64,000 nucleotides of DNA from Eulemur rufifrons (lineage: Eukaryota; Chordata; Mammalia; Primates; Lemuridae): positions 64,115,501-64,179,500 of the forward strand of contig NC_090983.1 in NCBI RefSeq assembly GCF_041146395.1, written 5' to 3'. Positions 48,335 to 59,101 of the stretch are shown here, piece by piece; the stretch's first letter is position 1, and every line of letters begins with the position of its first letter. Below the pieces are notes generated by a model, which did not search any database, was not told the DNA's origin, and saw only the letters and a program-made list of their open reading frames with translations. The translations under genes were made by a program, and so were the position numbers.

Positions 48335-51198
48335 GATGGAGATTTCCATGTAAGGGGCATAGTGGTGTATATGCTTTTTGGCACCCTCTACAGTCTGCCC
48401 CTTGCATAGCTTAGATCCATATATTTTATTTAATAAGGAGTAACACGTGTAAACCTTCAGATGGTGGTGCTGACTGGGGTCTGCAAACAGAAAAGTAAAC
48501 CCAGGAAGATCAATTTGCTACCAACTGGTTGTTTGGTCTTATCAAGGGATAGTGTCATGTCAAGGGCTCAGTATTGGTATCTGTTGTTGTAAGTTGGATG
48601 TTCTGCAGTGGCAGTAGCTAGATTGGCCATGGTAAGTGGGAGCACTTGCATTTGATATGAAGATCTTCACATTTTGTGCCCACTTTCATTAGTCTACCTA
48701 CATGCCTCTTCCCCAGGCTTCTTTATCCCCAGTCTGACAATCTTTCTCATTTCAGGCAACTGACCAACAAAACAAGTCATTCACCATGGCCAATGAATTC
48801 ATATATATTCTTGCCTTGGGCTACATCTCCTTCCTCACAAAGTAATGACCAGGTTCACCATCCAAGCTCTACCTATTAGTAAGATTTTCCCTTCATTGCT
48901 ATCTTTACTTCACGTTGAATGAGGCTGTAGTTCAGCTGTTGTCCATTTTTTGGCTTGCGTCTATATGCTAAGCTTACCCATCTGTGAACCAAGCTTGGCA
49001 TTTTTCCTCCTCTGCCAGCTGGTCATAAGGAATTTCCCAAATAGCTACAGGTGTGAGCAAAGGGAGAAACGATGATGTGATATTATAATCTGTGCCACTT
49101 GCTGTGCATCTAACATGTGTCCTTTGATCCTAGTTGTGCCCAATCCCAACGTGTCCGTTATATCTATGGTGGATTGCTGTTGCACTTCTTGATCTGATGA
49201 GTTTGATGTTTTGACAGAGCCCAGCTCAGGATGGGTATTCTGGCTGTGTAGTCTCTTGATATCTCATGATCAGATATTCCATTTTTACTAGATCCCAACA
49301 GCATGCCAGGATGTATTTTTCTAATGGAGTAAAAGTACCCCCACCTTTGCTTCAGACACATAGGTGTCTATTTTGTGATCCTCATTTGGGATCTTGCCAT
49401 AAGCTCCTCATGATGTCTTTTACCATTATGGATAACTGTAGTACAATATGATTTGATTCTACTGCAGCCTGAAGCTGCTACAGAAATATTTTTGTTGTGA
49501 GCCCCACTGAAAGATGCTAGTCTTCCAAGTCACTTGGTAGATGGGTTGGGGGAATATTTCCACGTGTGGGATATGCTACATCCAGAAATCTAAGAAGACT
49601 TAGTGCCATGCTTTCTTTTTTAGTGATGGTAGGGACAAGATGAAATAATTTGTTCTCTGCTTTGGAAAGAATGCTATGACATGCCACAGACCACAGGAGC
49701 CCTAAAAATGTCATTGATGTGGTGGTCACTTGAATCCATGTGAAGTTTTTACCCAAACTTTGCAGCACATGGGACTTCCCAAGGTTTTCAATATTGGAAA
49801 TCTTTCCATTTCTTGCCCATCTGGTCTGATTAACATGATGTTATAATAGACCAATGTGATATTCTGCAGAAAGTCCAGATGGTCAAGATTTTTTAGTACT
49901 ATCATATAACATATGGCAAGAGAGTTCCCAGAGAAAGACTGTAAAGAATACTGTTGTCCACTCCATATGAATGCCACCTTTTTCTGGTCCTCCTTCTGAT
50001 AGGAACAGAAAAAAAATGCATTTGCCATATTAATGGCCACATCCAATGTATCTACGTCTATATTAATCTTCTCTAGAAAATATCCTTCATCTGGTACAGC
50101 AACTGCAATTCAGGCTATTACTTGATTAAGTTTATTTAGTCCACTGTCATCCTCCAGGATCTATCTGATGCAAGTAAGGATGAGACAGGTGTATTAAATG
50201 GTTATATAATGTGAACCATTTCCTGCCCCTAAATTCCTTAGGTCTTTAAGGTGGTGCTGATCTCTGTCATCATCCATGTGATATGACATTTGCTTTTGAG
50301 TATCTTGGCCAAGTGGCAGTTGCAGTAGTTTCCACTTGGCCTCCTACACTATTAAACCTCATTCTCAACAGGCCAAGGAACAAATGTGGGGATTCAGTCA
50401 ACCAATGCGGGAGTTCAGTCAAATATCTTCATTTCAATTATACAGTTGGGGACTGCGGCCCATGGACCCAATAAATTCACTGTAAGCCAGACCTGGGTCA
50501 GGACTCCATTTACTCCTGACCTTCAAATGCTCTCACTCTAATAGGACTGTGAAGATGCTTTGAGTCCTGGGTAACACTGTCAACTTAGACTCTGTGTCTC
50601 GTGACCTTCAAAATGTCATAAGTGTATAATTCTTTTTTTTAATTTATAGTTACCTAAGTAAATGGCTATGATGTTCCTTTGAGGAAGGACTAGGGAAATC
50701 ATTATGCTATATGTTGTTTTGATGTTGCTATGTCCTTCCTGCTAGAAACATAGTCCATCCTTTAGCCAGTAGATTCTGGGTCTAAAACTGGCTCATTTCA
50801 GGAAAGGAATTATAATTTTTAAAAATTGGAAAATTTGACTTAGCCTCTGGATCATCCAAATATATCCATTAGAACTTCCTGTAGTGATGTCACTGTTCTA
50901 TATCTTCCCTGTTGATATCAAGAATCCTAGTTCTATAACATCATCTCCTACAGTTAGCCCTGGCCAACATAGAGCAGCTACCACCAAACTCCTTAATGAT
51001 GCCAGTGCCTCTTTTAGCAAACAGAGTGTCTTCCAGGCTCTCCTACCCTGCAGTCAGCTGGTAACTTCATGACTTGAAATAGTATATCCACTCTAGCATT
51101 CTTACTTCTCTAAGATTTTTGATCCCTTCTCCACCATTTGCCACAGTAGCCTGGAATTTCTACATTATGTATGTAGAATAAATGACATCACTTTTCTA
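48335..51198 (-). pseudogene. ERVL-class endogenous retroviral internal region (pol), antisense
   Basis: The minus strand carries worn class III (ERVL-like) pol sequence. The best part is 50046-49517: an RT palm stretch with LDHLDFLQNITLVYYNIML and a following connection part with TFLGLLWSVACHSILSK in a different frame. The acidic pair of the catalytic YXDD box is lost in this copy. Further minus-strand pieces lie at 49361-49164. Frameshifts, stops and an inserted Alu make it a fossil with no coding capacity. Class ERVL elements characteristically lack an envelope gene, and none is visible. Ends are approximate. Confidence 0.75.
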
Positions 51199-51212
51199 AA
51201 AAAGCTTCTAAG
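51199..51212. repeat. Alu target-site duplication, left copy
   Basis: AAAAGCTTCTAAG here corresponds to AAAAGCCTCTAAG at 51562-51574, with one change. Confidence 0.85.
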
Positions 51213-51560
51213 CCAGGCACGGTGGCTCATGCCTGTAATCCTAGCACTCTGGGAGGCCGAGGTGGGCGGATCGTTTGAGCTCACGAGTTTGAGACCAGCC
51301 TGAGCAAGAGCGAGACCCCATCTCCACTAAAAATAGAAAGAAATTATATGGACAACTAAAAATATATACAGAAAAAATTAGCTGGGCATGGTGGCGCATG
51401 TCTGTAGCCCCAGCTACTCAGGAGGCTGAGGCAGGAGGATCACTTGAGCCCAGGAGTTTGAGGTTGCTTTGAGCTGGGCTGACGCCATGGCACTCTAGCC
51501 CAGGGAAACAGAGTGAGACTCTGTCTCAAAAAAAAAAAAAAAAAAAAAGAAAGAAAAAGA
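51213..51560 (+). repeat. Lemur-type Alu inserted in the ERVL fossil
   Basis: CCAGGCACGGTGGCTCATGC starts the left monomer. The linker AAATAGAAAGAAATTATATG and the right-arm motif GAGCTGGGCTGACGCCATGG are of the lemur type. An A tail of about 20 leads into (GAAA)n. More CpGs have decayed than in the copies at 29572 and 44086, so it is somewhat older or from another source copy. Confidence 0.95.
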
Positions 51561-51574
51561 AAAAAGCCTCTAAG

Positions 51575-52640
51575 AGCCAACCTATGATAGCACTGTCTCC
51601 CAGGATTCCTGCCAGGATGTCAAATACTACATCATGAGACAGTGCTCCCATATGAATGAACTCTCTCTTGCACAACTTTGTATTATGTCTTCCTTGATCC
51701 AGCATCTTCATGAACCGTCCCCTACATACTTTCCTGGTTCTTATTGGTACATGTTGGCTAGATGTTGCAGTCCCTTCAGTATATTATCCTTGTCTTACCT
51801 TAGCTGATTTACTGCTTACTTACTGCGGACTTACTTACTACTTTCTCATATGGGTTATGTTATGGCTAACCCTAGTTATGAGTCTCTCATCCAGGAGGGA
51901 AGATGGGAAATAACTGGAGGAAAGGGGAGGCAATACACCTTGTGCTGCAAAAGAGAGTCTTCTGCCTTGTCTTTAAGCAATTAAGAGCACTAGCATTTAA
52001 TGAGGAGGAGGACCCATTTGTGCAGGCCCAGAGGGTTCAGGGGAGTTTAGGATTCCAAGATACTTGAGTGTATTGACCAGAATGTTGTATTCCATGTCTC
52101 AAGGTTCCATTTCTTCTTAACGATATTTCCATGAGCTTGGCGTAACAATCTTGCTTAGGTGGAGAAGTCAATCTCTTTTGGAACTCTACTATTGTTATAA
52201 TTCATTCCTGTACCTGTTCTTCAGCATTTCTGACTTCTGGCTACAAGAAATAAGAATATCTTTATATGTTTTCAAGTAGGCCTTTTGCCTTTTAAATTAG
52301 AGATTAATTACACTCAACCATCCATTCCCTTTCCCTAATAAATTAATAGCCCTCAGCAATATCTATCAAATGCTATTGTCCTTATAATTACTGCTTCCCT
52401 CCAACCTCACAAATGAGTGAAATATTCTATTCCTGGCCCCTTCCTAATGCATTTCTTTCCAGTAGTATTACATTGCAGTTCACAACCAGTACAAGTTCTA
52501 ACAATTGCACAGCTTTGACACTCCAAAGTACCTCCATACTTCACTTATCATTAGTAATGGGATTTTCTGATAGTCTTCAGGTGGGTTATCCAACTTCAAA
52601 ATTTCATTTTAGAATTTACCTACAATTAGAGGCATCAACT
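51575..52640 (-). pseudogene. ERVL-class internal region, continuation (5' internal part), antisense
   Basis: This resumes directly after the Alu. Blocks such as CATGAGACAGTGCTCCCATA followed by GAATGAACTCTCTCTTGCAC match what I associate with the upstream (gag/protease side) part of ERVL internal sequence in reverse complement. Decay is heavy and boundaries between genes cannot be placed. Confidence 0.5.
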
Positions 52641-52856
52641 GTTTTAGGTCAGGTTTCCTAAAAAACTTATCTGAGTTGGAGAATTGTATGCAGAAAGTTG
52701 TCCCAAATAGGGACAGGGGACAGGATTTGTACTTTCACACCATCCATCATTGGATGCAGGCTACTCTTTGAGTAGGGCATAAACTTGGGTGGGAAACATT
52801 CTTCAGCTGAATGCAATTTCTGGAGAGAAAGTCAATTGTAAGCCATCAATAGACAA
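52640..52856 (-). repeat. Possible MLT2-type LTR fragment, antisense
   Basis: GGTCAGGTTTCCTAAAAAAC and GAGAATTGTATGCAGAAAGT resemble the reverse complement of an ERVL-family (MLT2) LTR end, at the place where the 5' LTR of the antisense ERVL would be. Homologous-looking sequence occurs at 57637. Weak evidence. Confidence 0.35.
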
Positions 52857-53060
52857 TTGTATTAGTTTGCTATAGTAAGCTAATAACAAAGTACCACAGT
52901 CTGGGTGGCTTAAACAATAGAAATTTATTTTTTCTTAACTCTGGAGGCTAGAAATTTGAAGGTATTGGTAGGGTTGGTTTCTTCTTGGCTTATAGATGGC
53001 CAACTTATCCTCCCTGTATCTTCACATGGTCTTCCCTCTGTGCATGTCTGTGTTCTAATG
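52857..53060 (-). repeat. MLT1-type MaLR LTR, antisense, truncated
   Basis: TTGTATTAGTTTGCTATAGT, AACAAAGTACCACAGTCTGG, GTGGCTTAAACAATAGAAAT, CTCTGGAGGCTAGAAATTTG and CTTCACATGGTCTTCCCTCT follow the reverse complement of an MLT1 LTR. It is cut at about 53060 where antisense L1 ORF2 begins. Confidence 0.8.
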
Positions 53061-53683
53061 TCGACTCCGTATCTTTGCGATTGTTACGGAACAGCGTCAG
53101 TAGGACAGGTACCAGTTCTCTGTATGTCTAGTAGAATTCAGCTGGGCTGTTTTGGTGGTTGTTCTTGGGGGATTTTTTTATTGCTGATTCAATCTTGCTA
53201 CTCATTACTGGTAATTTCAGGACTTCTACTTGTTCCTGATTCAAGCTTGAGAGGCCATGTATTTCCAAAAACTTATCCATTTCTTCTAGATTTTCTAGTT
53301 TACATGCATAGAGATATTGGTGGTGGTCTTGAACAATGTTTTGTATTTCTGTGTTATCAGTTGTAATGTCTCCTTTTTCATTTCTGATTAAGCTTATTTG
53401 GATGCTCTCTCTTTTCTTGGTTAATCTAGCTAGTGGTCTGTCAATTTTGTTTACCATTTCAAAGACTCAAATTTTTGTTTCATTCATCCTTTTACTTTTT
53501 TTGTTTCAATTCCATTTAGTTCTACTCTAACCTTTGTTATTTCTTGTCTTCTGCTAGCTTTGGGTTTGGCTCATTCTTGTTTTTCCAGTTCCCTGAGGTG
53601 TGACATTAGGTTGTTAATTTGTGATCTGCCTTTTTGATGTAGACATTTAGTGCTATGAACTAACTTCCCTCTTAGCACTGCTT
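53061..53683 (-). pseudogene. L1 ORF2 middle segment, antisense, fused to 5' UTR
   Basis: The minus frame 53457-53128 is open for 109 codons and is plainly L1 ORF2 just before and into the RT start: [44 protein letters not shown] and a final SPAEFY. Reading the minus strand backwards from 53470 to 53683 gives the adjoining upstream ORF2 segment, broken in frame. At 53683 ORF2 sequence stops and 5' UTR sequence begins. ORF1 and roughly the first quarter of ORF2 are absent, as is everything after the RT start. Confidence 0.9.
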
Positions 53684-56240
53684 GAGTTCAGATGCTGGTT
53701 GTGACAGGGGTGGGGGTGATCTCCTGCTTTGGAAGAGTGCTCCAGCAGGAGAAGGATGGATGCACTGTGAGCCTGTGACAGGAGGGGTGGGCCCCTCTTG
53801 ATGAGATTGGCAGAGGTAGGCAGCTGTGGGATGCACACGCCACTCACACCTCCCTCTCTTGTCAATGGTAGTGGTCTCTGTCCTTCAGGTGTGCAAAAAG
53901 CACCCAGATTCCCAGCTCCCATCTGGACGCCCCTGCAGCAGAGGTTGTGGGGGCAGCGCAAGCCACTGTGTGCAGGGATGGCAGACTGGCTGTGGGCTGT
54001 GGCTGAAGCGTTCTGGCAGAGGAAGTGTGGTTGTACCAGGCACTTGCCTCCAGAGGTGGGTAGGCTCCCCAAGAAGAGACAGGCTGCTTGGAGAGAGGGC
54101 TGCTGGCTCTCCCTCAGTGGAGGCAGTAGCTTTAGTCTTTGGGGAACATGAAAGAACTTGCTATGGCTTTTAAGAGGGAAGGGAGTGCACCCCAAGTACC
54201 TCGGAATCCTGGGTGTGACAGGTAATCTGTGAGAGGCAGGGAAGCCACTCCCAAGTGCCCTGACTGAATCTTCCCCTGTGGAACTCTCATTTGTCCCAAG
54301 TGGAAACAACCATAGTTGCTTCAGCAGCAGTGGGTAGACGAGGGGGGCAGGAGAAGGCCCTGAATGATGGGAAGCTGGTGCCCTTGTCCCCTTTGTCTTA
54401 AGGGACCCTCTGGAGTGCTGCATTCTCCTCTCCACTGGAAGTGGCCTGCCCTGCATGTTCAAGCTCCAGGAGACCCACAGTTCCCCCAGGACCCACAGGT
54501 CCCCCAAGGCTGCTATGGTCCAAGTGGGTGATAGGAGGCATTGGTTGTGGATCCAGCAATGTAGGGACCTAGGGGCTGAGATTCTCAGGTTGAGACATCT
54601 GCAAAAAAAAGACATCCCTCCCTGTCCACGAAGGGAAGAAAATGAGCCACACACTCTGTGCAGAACCTGGGTGCAGTGAGCAGAGTACCAATGAAGGTGT
54701 GTCCCCCCAACAAGCCTAGAACTGGTTGTCCTGCAACTCACCCACACCAAAAGCTTGTTCTTGGGAGCAGAGGTGGTTATGTCCACAGCATTTGGTGGTT
54801 GGGGGAGGAGAGATTCCTATCTCCATGTCCCTACCCAGGGTGCCCAGCTTTGAACTCCAAAAATGGCATCTTGGGCCTGTGAAGAGAGAGGTTAGGGCCT
54901 CTTCCAGGCAAACAATGTGGGCAAGATCCTGGGGGGAGTGACATATGGTCACATTTTGGTCTCACTTCAGCTTGTAGCAGGGTGATGGGAATTGTCCTAG
55001 GAGTAGGTAGGAGAGCTTGGGCTGGCTTCCCCGCCCCTCCTCAGCTGGGTAGGGCTATGCCAGCTGAAAATCAGCCTGAAGGTAGGGAGCTGCCCAGCTT
55101 TAAACTCCCAAACTGGCACCTGGGCCTGTGACCAGAGGGGGTCAAAAAGTGTGGGCAAGATTCTAGGGGGAGTGCCATCCACTTGCATCTCAGTCTTACT
55201 GCCTCTGGTCAAGGCAGTGGGAATTGTCCTATGTGTGTGTAGGAGAGCTTGGGCTCCCTTGTCCTTCCTCAGCTGGCTGGAGCTGTACCAGCCCAAATTC
55301 AGCCTGAGAGTGAGGCACTGCCTGGCTTAAAACTCCAAAACTGGCACCCTCGTCCTGCGGCCAGAGAGGGTGGGACCCTTCTCAGCAAGCTGCACTGACA
55401 GGAAACTGTGAGGAGTGCAGTTCACTTGAGAGTTGCTCCCACAGTAGCCGGCTGCAGGAGGGAGGGCACTGTCCCAGACGGGTGCCGGAAATCCGGGTTT
55501 CCCTGCCTCTCTCCAGTCAGGCAGGGACCGTAGCTCTGTCAAGCCCAAACTCAGCCTGAGGTGAGACACTGCCCAGTGTCAAACTCACAAAATGGTGCCT
55601 TGGGTCTGTGACCAAGGGGCCCTACCCCGGCAGGCAGCATGGACAAGAACCCATGGAAAATGCTATCTGCAAACGTGTCAGTGTCACCTACAGCCCACAA
55701 CAGGGTGGTGGAGAACTGCCAAGGGGTACATGGAAACACCTGGGCCTCTTGACCCCTCCTCAGAATCACACAGTGGCTGTAGGTGTGCCCATAATTCCCT
55801 GGGATCTAGGCTGTCAGAATGGTGCCCGGCTGAAGTTGCTCTAGGCTTGAATGCCTGTGGGGTCCCACGTGAGTTTCCTTTCTGGAACGATGTCTCTATG
55901 CAATCTCCAAGCAGCGCCCTGTGTTAGGCCCAAGACCTGTGTGGTTCAGGAGCTTCTCTTGTAGCCAAGATCATAAAAGCTTGTCGTGAAGAGTGGAGCC
56001 CTGGGAGCTTCTCTCTTATAGTTTCACCACATCCAGGAGCTTCTCCCAGCTGTTTGGCAGCCCCCGATTGGGCACGTTGCCCTGAATCCTCTTCTTACCC
56101 ACTTTTGGTGCTTCCCGCCTCCCCCCTGGTGAATCCTAGCATTCTCTCCCAGACGATCTGTTAGAAATGTGAGAATCTGCTTACTATTCTGGTTCCTCTC
56201 CATGGAGGAGGCACTTACTGCCTGTGTCTAGTCAGCCATC
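53684..56240 (-). promoter_or_regulatory. L1 5' UTR, antisense, about 2.5 kb, GC-rich with tandem repeats
   Basis: On the minus strand the 5' terminus is GGATCAAGATGGCTGACTAG (near 56250-56230), the classic L1 start, followed by CCTCCTCCATGGAGAGGAAC and AGAAGCTCCCAGGGCTCCAC. The tract is GC-rich throughout and holds a tandem array at 54841-55770. It shares its start with the 5' UTR at 21500, but the bodies differ, so it is another subfamily. In an intact element this would be the internal promoter. Many CpGs have decayed. Confidence 0.85.
54841..55770 (-). repeat. Four-unit ~230-250-bp tandem array in an L1 5' UTR
   Basis: The + strand phrase CTGCCCAGCTTTAAACTCCC, with its tail TGGCACCTGGGCCTGTGACC, recurs at 54841, 55091, 55319 and 55570 (spacings 250, 228 and 251 bp). 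A second landmark, CCCAAATTCAGCCTGAG and variants, sits just before units two to four. Units differ by many substitutions, so the array predates or accompanied the source element. Confidence 0.8.
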
Positions 56241-56254
56241 TTGATCCTATTTCC

Positions 56255-57135
56255 TGATTTATTTATTATGTCCATCTTTTATGTTAGGTCTTTGAACATA
56301 TTTATAATTTCTCTTTTTAAAGTCTTTAAATACTAATTCCAACATAAATGTCTTCTTAGCACATACTGTTATTCACTTCCATTTTTCCCTTGATAGTGTG
56401 TCATATTTTCCTGCTTCTTCGCTTGTCTGGTACATTTTTATTGGAATTTGGATGTTAATGTATGATACATTGTGGAGAGTCCAGATTATGTTGTCTTCCT
56501 TTAAAGGGAGTTGAGTTTTGTTCCAGTAACTAATTAAATTACTTGAGAAGCCTTTTGATCCTATCAAGCTCGATTTTATTTTTTGTTAGTTTGGGTCTAT
56601 TTTAGTTTTGCCTTAGTCCTAGGGTGTGGGTCTTACTGTAGGGTATGTTGTATACCTGTAAGGTTTCGCCTGTCTTGGCCTGTAGCTGGACTGGAACTCC
56701 AATATTATCCTGAACCACTCAACTTCGAGCATCTTCTTTCAACTGTCAGCCATCCAGGAGCTTCTCCTGGAAACTTTTCCTCTCCATGAAGCTCTCTATC
56801 TGGTTCCCTCTGCTGCTAATTCTAGTGAATTCAGCAGCCTCTGATTCTGCCCCCAGCCTCTTTCATTGAGCAAAACTGCCCTCTCTGCTTTGCCTCTAGC
56901 AGGCTGTGCCGGTTGGTAAGTGTTTCCAGGCAGAAAGCCAGGACAAATATGGTGCTCAGCTTATGTGTTGTCTGTCTCTCGATGTTTACAGTCCTGTGGT
57001 TGCTGTGCCCAGTTATGGAGGACACTTGCCTCACACATATTGTCTCCTTGTTACGGCAGGACAAATCTGGTACCAGTGACTCTGGCACAGCCATAAGCAG
57101 AAGTCCCTGCACTCTGGATTTTTTTTTTAAGTAGC
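56255..57135 (-). repeat. Probable old L1-type 3' UTR sequence, antisense
   Basis: CATTTTTATTGGAATTTGGA, TTTGTTCCAGTAACTAATTA and AAGCCTTTTGATCCTATCAA resemble a common old L1M 3' region read in reverse complement. Landmarks are weaker than for the other L1 pieces, and the end near 57135 is marked only by a T run. Confidence 0.4.
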
Positions 57136-57636
57136 AAATTATGTTTATGAATTTCAAAATACAACCCTATTATCACGTGGATCAAGCTTTGAGATTCCAA
57201 GAACATAAAAATTTCAGTGCTCAATTAAAAGTAAAACAAAAACACCACTTGACTTCTCTGTAAGATGATGAACTCTTAATAGAGGATTCTCAGATTTTTT
57301 TAAATCCTCAATCTTCTTGTATCTGATTGAATGTCTTAGACTTTTCCAGAAATTTCTATGCATGTTTTACATCTTCTTTATATTCAGTTAGTATTATTTA
57401 TGTTCATAATATCCTATATGCTCTGCAGTGTTTCCCTCTGACCATTCCTTTCTTTGGAATATCATTTCATTTCCTCCCTAAACTCATCTCTTGCTTATAA
57501 CTCTTTCAGTGTATATATGTGTGTATATACACACAACCCACTGTAAGACAAGCACTGTGCTAGGTGTTGTAAATAAAGTGAAACACAAAAAAGATAAGGT
57601 CCCTGGCTTTTATAGATCTTATCTTCTATAGAATGT
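57136..57636. other. Single-copy sequence with L2-like trace
   Basis: CAAGCACTGTGCTAGGTGTT to AAGGTCCCTGGCTTTTATAG (about 57550-57615) resembles an L2 LINE fragment. Otherwise nothing recognised. Confidence 0.4.
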
Positions 57637-57905
57637 GCCTTAATTAGGGTTCCTCTGAAAGCAGAGCATGAGACAAAGTCTTGAGTACTGATTATTGATA
57701 GTAAATTTGGGGGTGTTTCCAGGAAACAGCGATGATTTCTGCTGAAATCTCCTAAGAAGCTTCAGCAGGCCTCCCTGCCTTGTCCACCTGACATCTGGGA
57801 GACCAGACCATTTATCTGTTGACTTCCATCTCCTACTGGCTGCACTTGGGCTTGGGCTGAGCACTCCCCTGTGGCACTAGAGAAAGTTTTGGAGCAGAAA
57901 ACAGA
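57637..57905 (-). repeat. MLT2-type (ERVL) LTR fragment, antisense
   Basis: TTAATTAGGGTTCCTCTGAA, AGCAGAGCATGAGACAAAGT, then GGGGGTGTTTCCAGGAAACA follow the reverse complement of an MLT2-type LTR end. The remainder is decayed. Confidence 0.5.
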
Positions 57906-58125
57906 AAGACAACTGGAGTATGCTTGAGGAGGGTCACTGTTAGGGAGGTAAGTCTGAGCTTGCAGGGAATTGTCTATTGCAGCTGCAGTTGAAATCAGGG
58001 TGGGCCAAAGGGATGTGACATGCAGCCGTAGAGGCAGCTGCTATAGGTGGAAGTGTTAGATTAAATACAGATATTTGCTGATAAGTATACATACCATAAT
58101 AAAAGCCTGGCAATACAATAGAGTG

Positions 58126-58150
58126 AAGGAGAGAGAGAGAGAGACAGAGA
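58126..58150. repeat. (GA)n simple repeat
   Basis: A run of about ten GA units with one interruption, followed by a short GT-rich stretch. Confidence 0.85.
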
Positions 58151-58254
58151 GTGTATGTGTGTGAAGGGGTAAAGGGTAAGTTCAAACTGGGCGATTTGGG
58201 AGGGACTTTCTGGGGAGGCGGCATATGAACCAATAGCTAAGGAGTAGGAAGGAA

Positions 58255-58490
58255 GCAGAATGTACAGGAAGAGGGTTCTAGGCAGAGAGAAGAGCAAATG
58301 TAAAGACCCTAAGACGGAATGAGTGTGGCATGTTTGAAGAGCAAATGACTAAGGCCTCCTGAGAGCAGAGAACCTGTAAGGCCATAGTATGGAGTTTGGA
58401 ATTTATTCTGAGTCCTTTGGAAAGCCATCAGAAGGTTTTATACAGGGGAATGATATGATCTTATTTGTTTTAAATGGTGCTGTGGGTCTA
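58255..58490 (+). repeat. Ancient mammalian repeat fragment, same kind as 12690
   Basis: GGTTCTAGGCAGAGAGAAGA, GCAAATGTAAAGACCCTAAG, GTATGGAGTTTGGAATTTAT and GAAAGCCATCAGAAGGTTTT follow the block order of the repeat at 12690-13115, extending its 3' part. Family not named. Confidence 0.55.
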
Positions 58491-58492
58491 TA

Positions 58493-58955
58493 ATGATTTT
58501 TTTTAAATTTTTTATGGATATATAATAATTGTACATATTCATGGAGTGCATGTTATATTTTGATACAAGCATATAACATATAATGATCAAATCAGAGTAA
58601 TTGGGACATGATTCACCTGAAACATTTATCATTGCTTTATGTTGGGAACATTTGAAAACTTCTAGCTATTCTGAAATATAATAAATTATTGTTAACTATA
58701 GTTGTCCTATTGCACTTTTGAAAATGAGAACTTTTTCCTTCTATTTAACAGAATTACTCCTTCACCAACACGTCTTCATTACCCCTTCCCACCACCCTTA
58801 CCAATCTCTAGTAGCTACCATTCTATTCACTACCTCCTTGAGATCGATTTTTTTTAGGTCCCATATATGAGTGTGAAAATGCAATATTTGTCTTTCTGAG
58901 CCAGGTTTATTTCACTTAACATAATGTCCTCCAGATCTATAAAGATTTTTGATTC
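58493..58955 (-). mobile_element. L1 3' UTR fragment, antisense
   Basis: Reverse complement of an L1 3' end: TATAATAATTGTACATATTC, TGATACAAGCATATAACATA, TAGCTACCATTCTATTCACT, CTTAACATAATGTCCTCCAG. The 5' side stops at about 58955, so the element is severely truncated. Confidence 0.85.
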
Positions 58956-59101
58956 ATACATGTCAAGTATTCCTGACCAGCTAACACAGGAAAATATGCC
59001 TCATTTTGGCTCATGCCCAATTATACATAAATCACTGTCTTTCACTAAAATTCCAATTCCTTGCATTCCATGATAACAAAAATTAATACTCCTATTGAGA
59101 G

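Noticed and set aside
53797..55927. Many open frames of 70-120 codons on both strands
   Set aside because: They overlap in all frames within GC-rich L1 5' UTR sequence that is poor in stop codons. None shows a domain or consistent frame.
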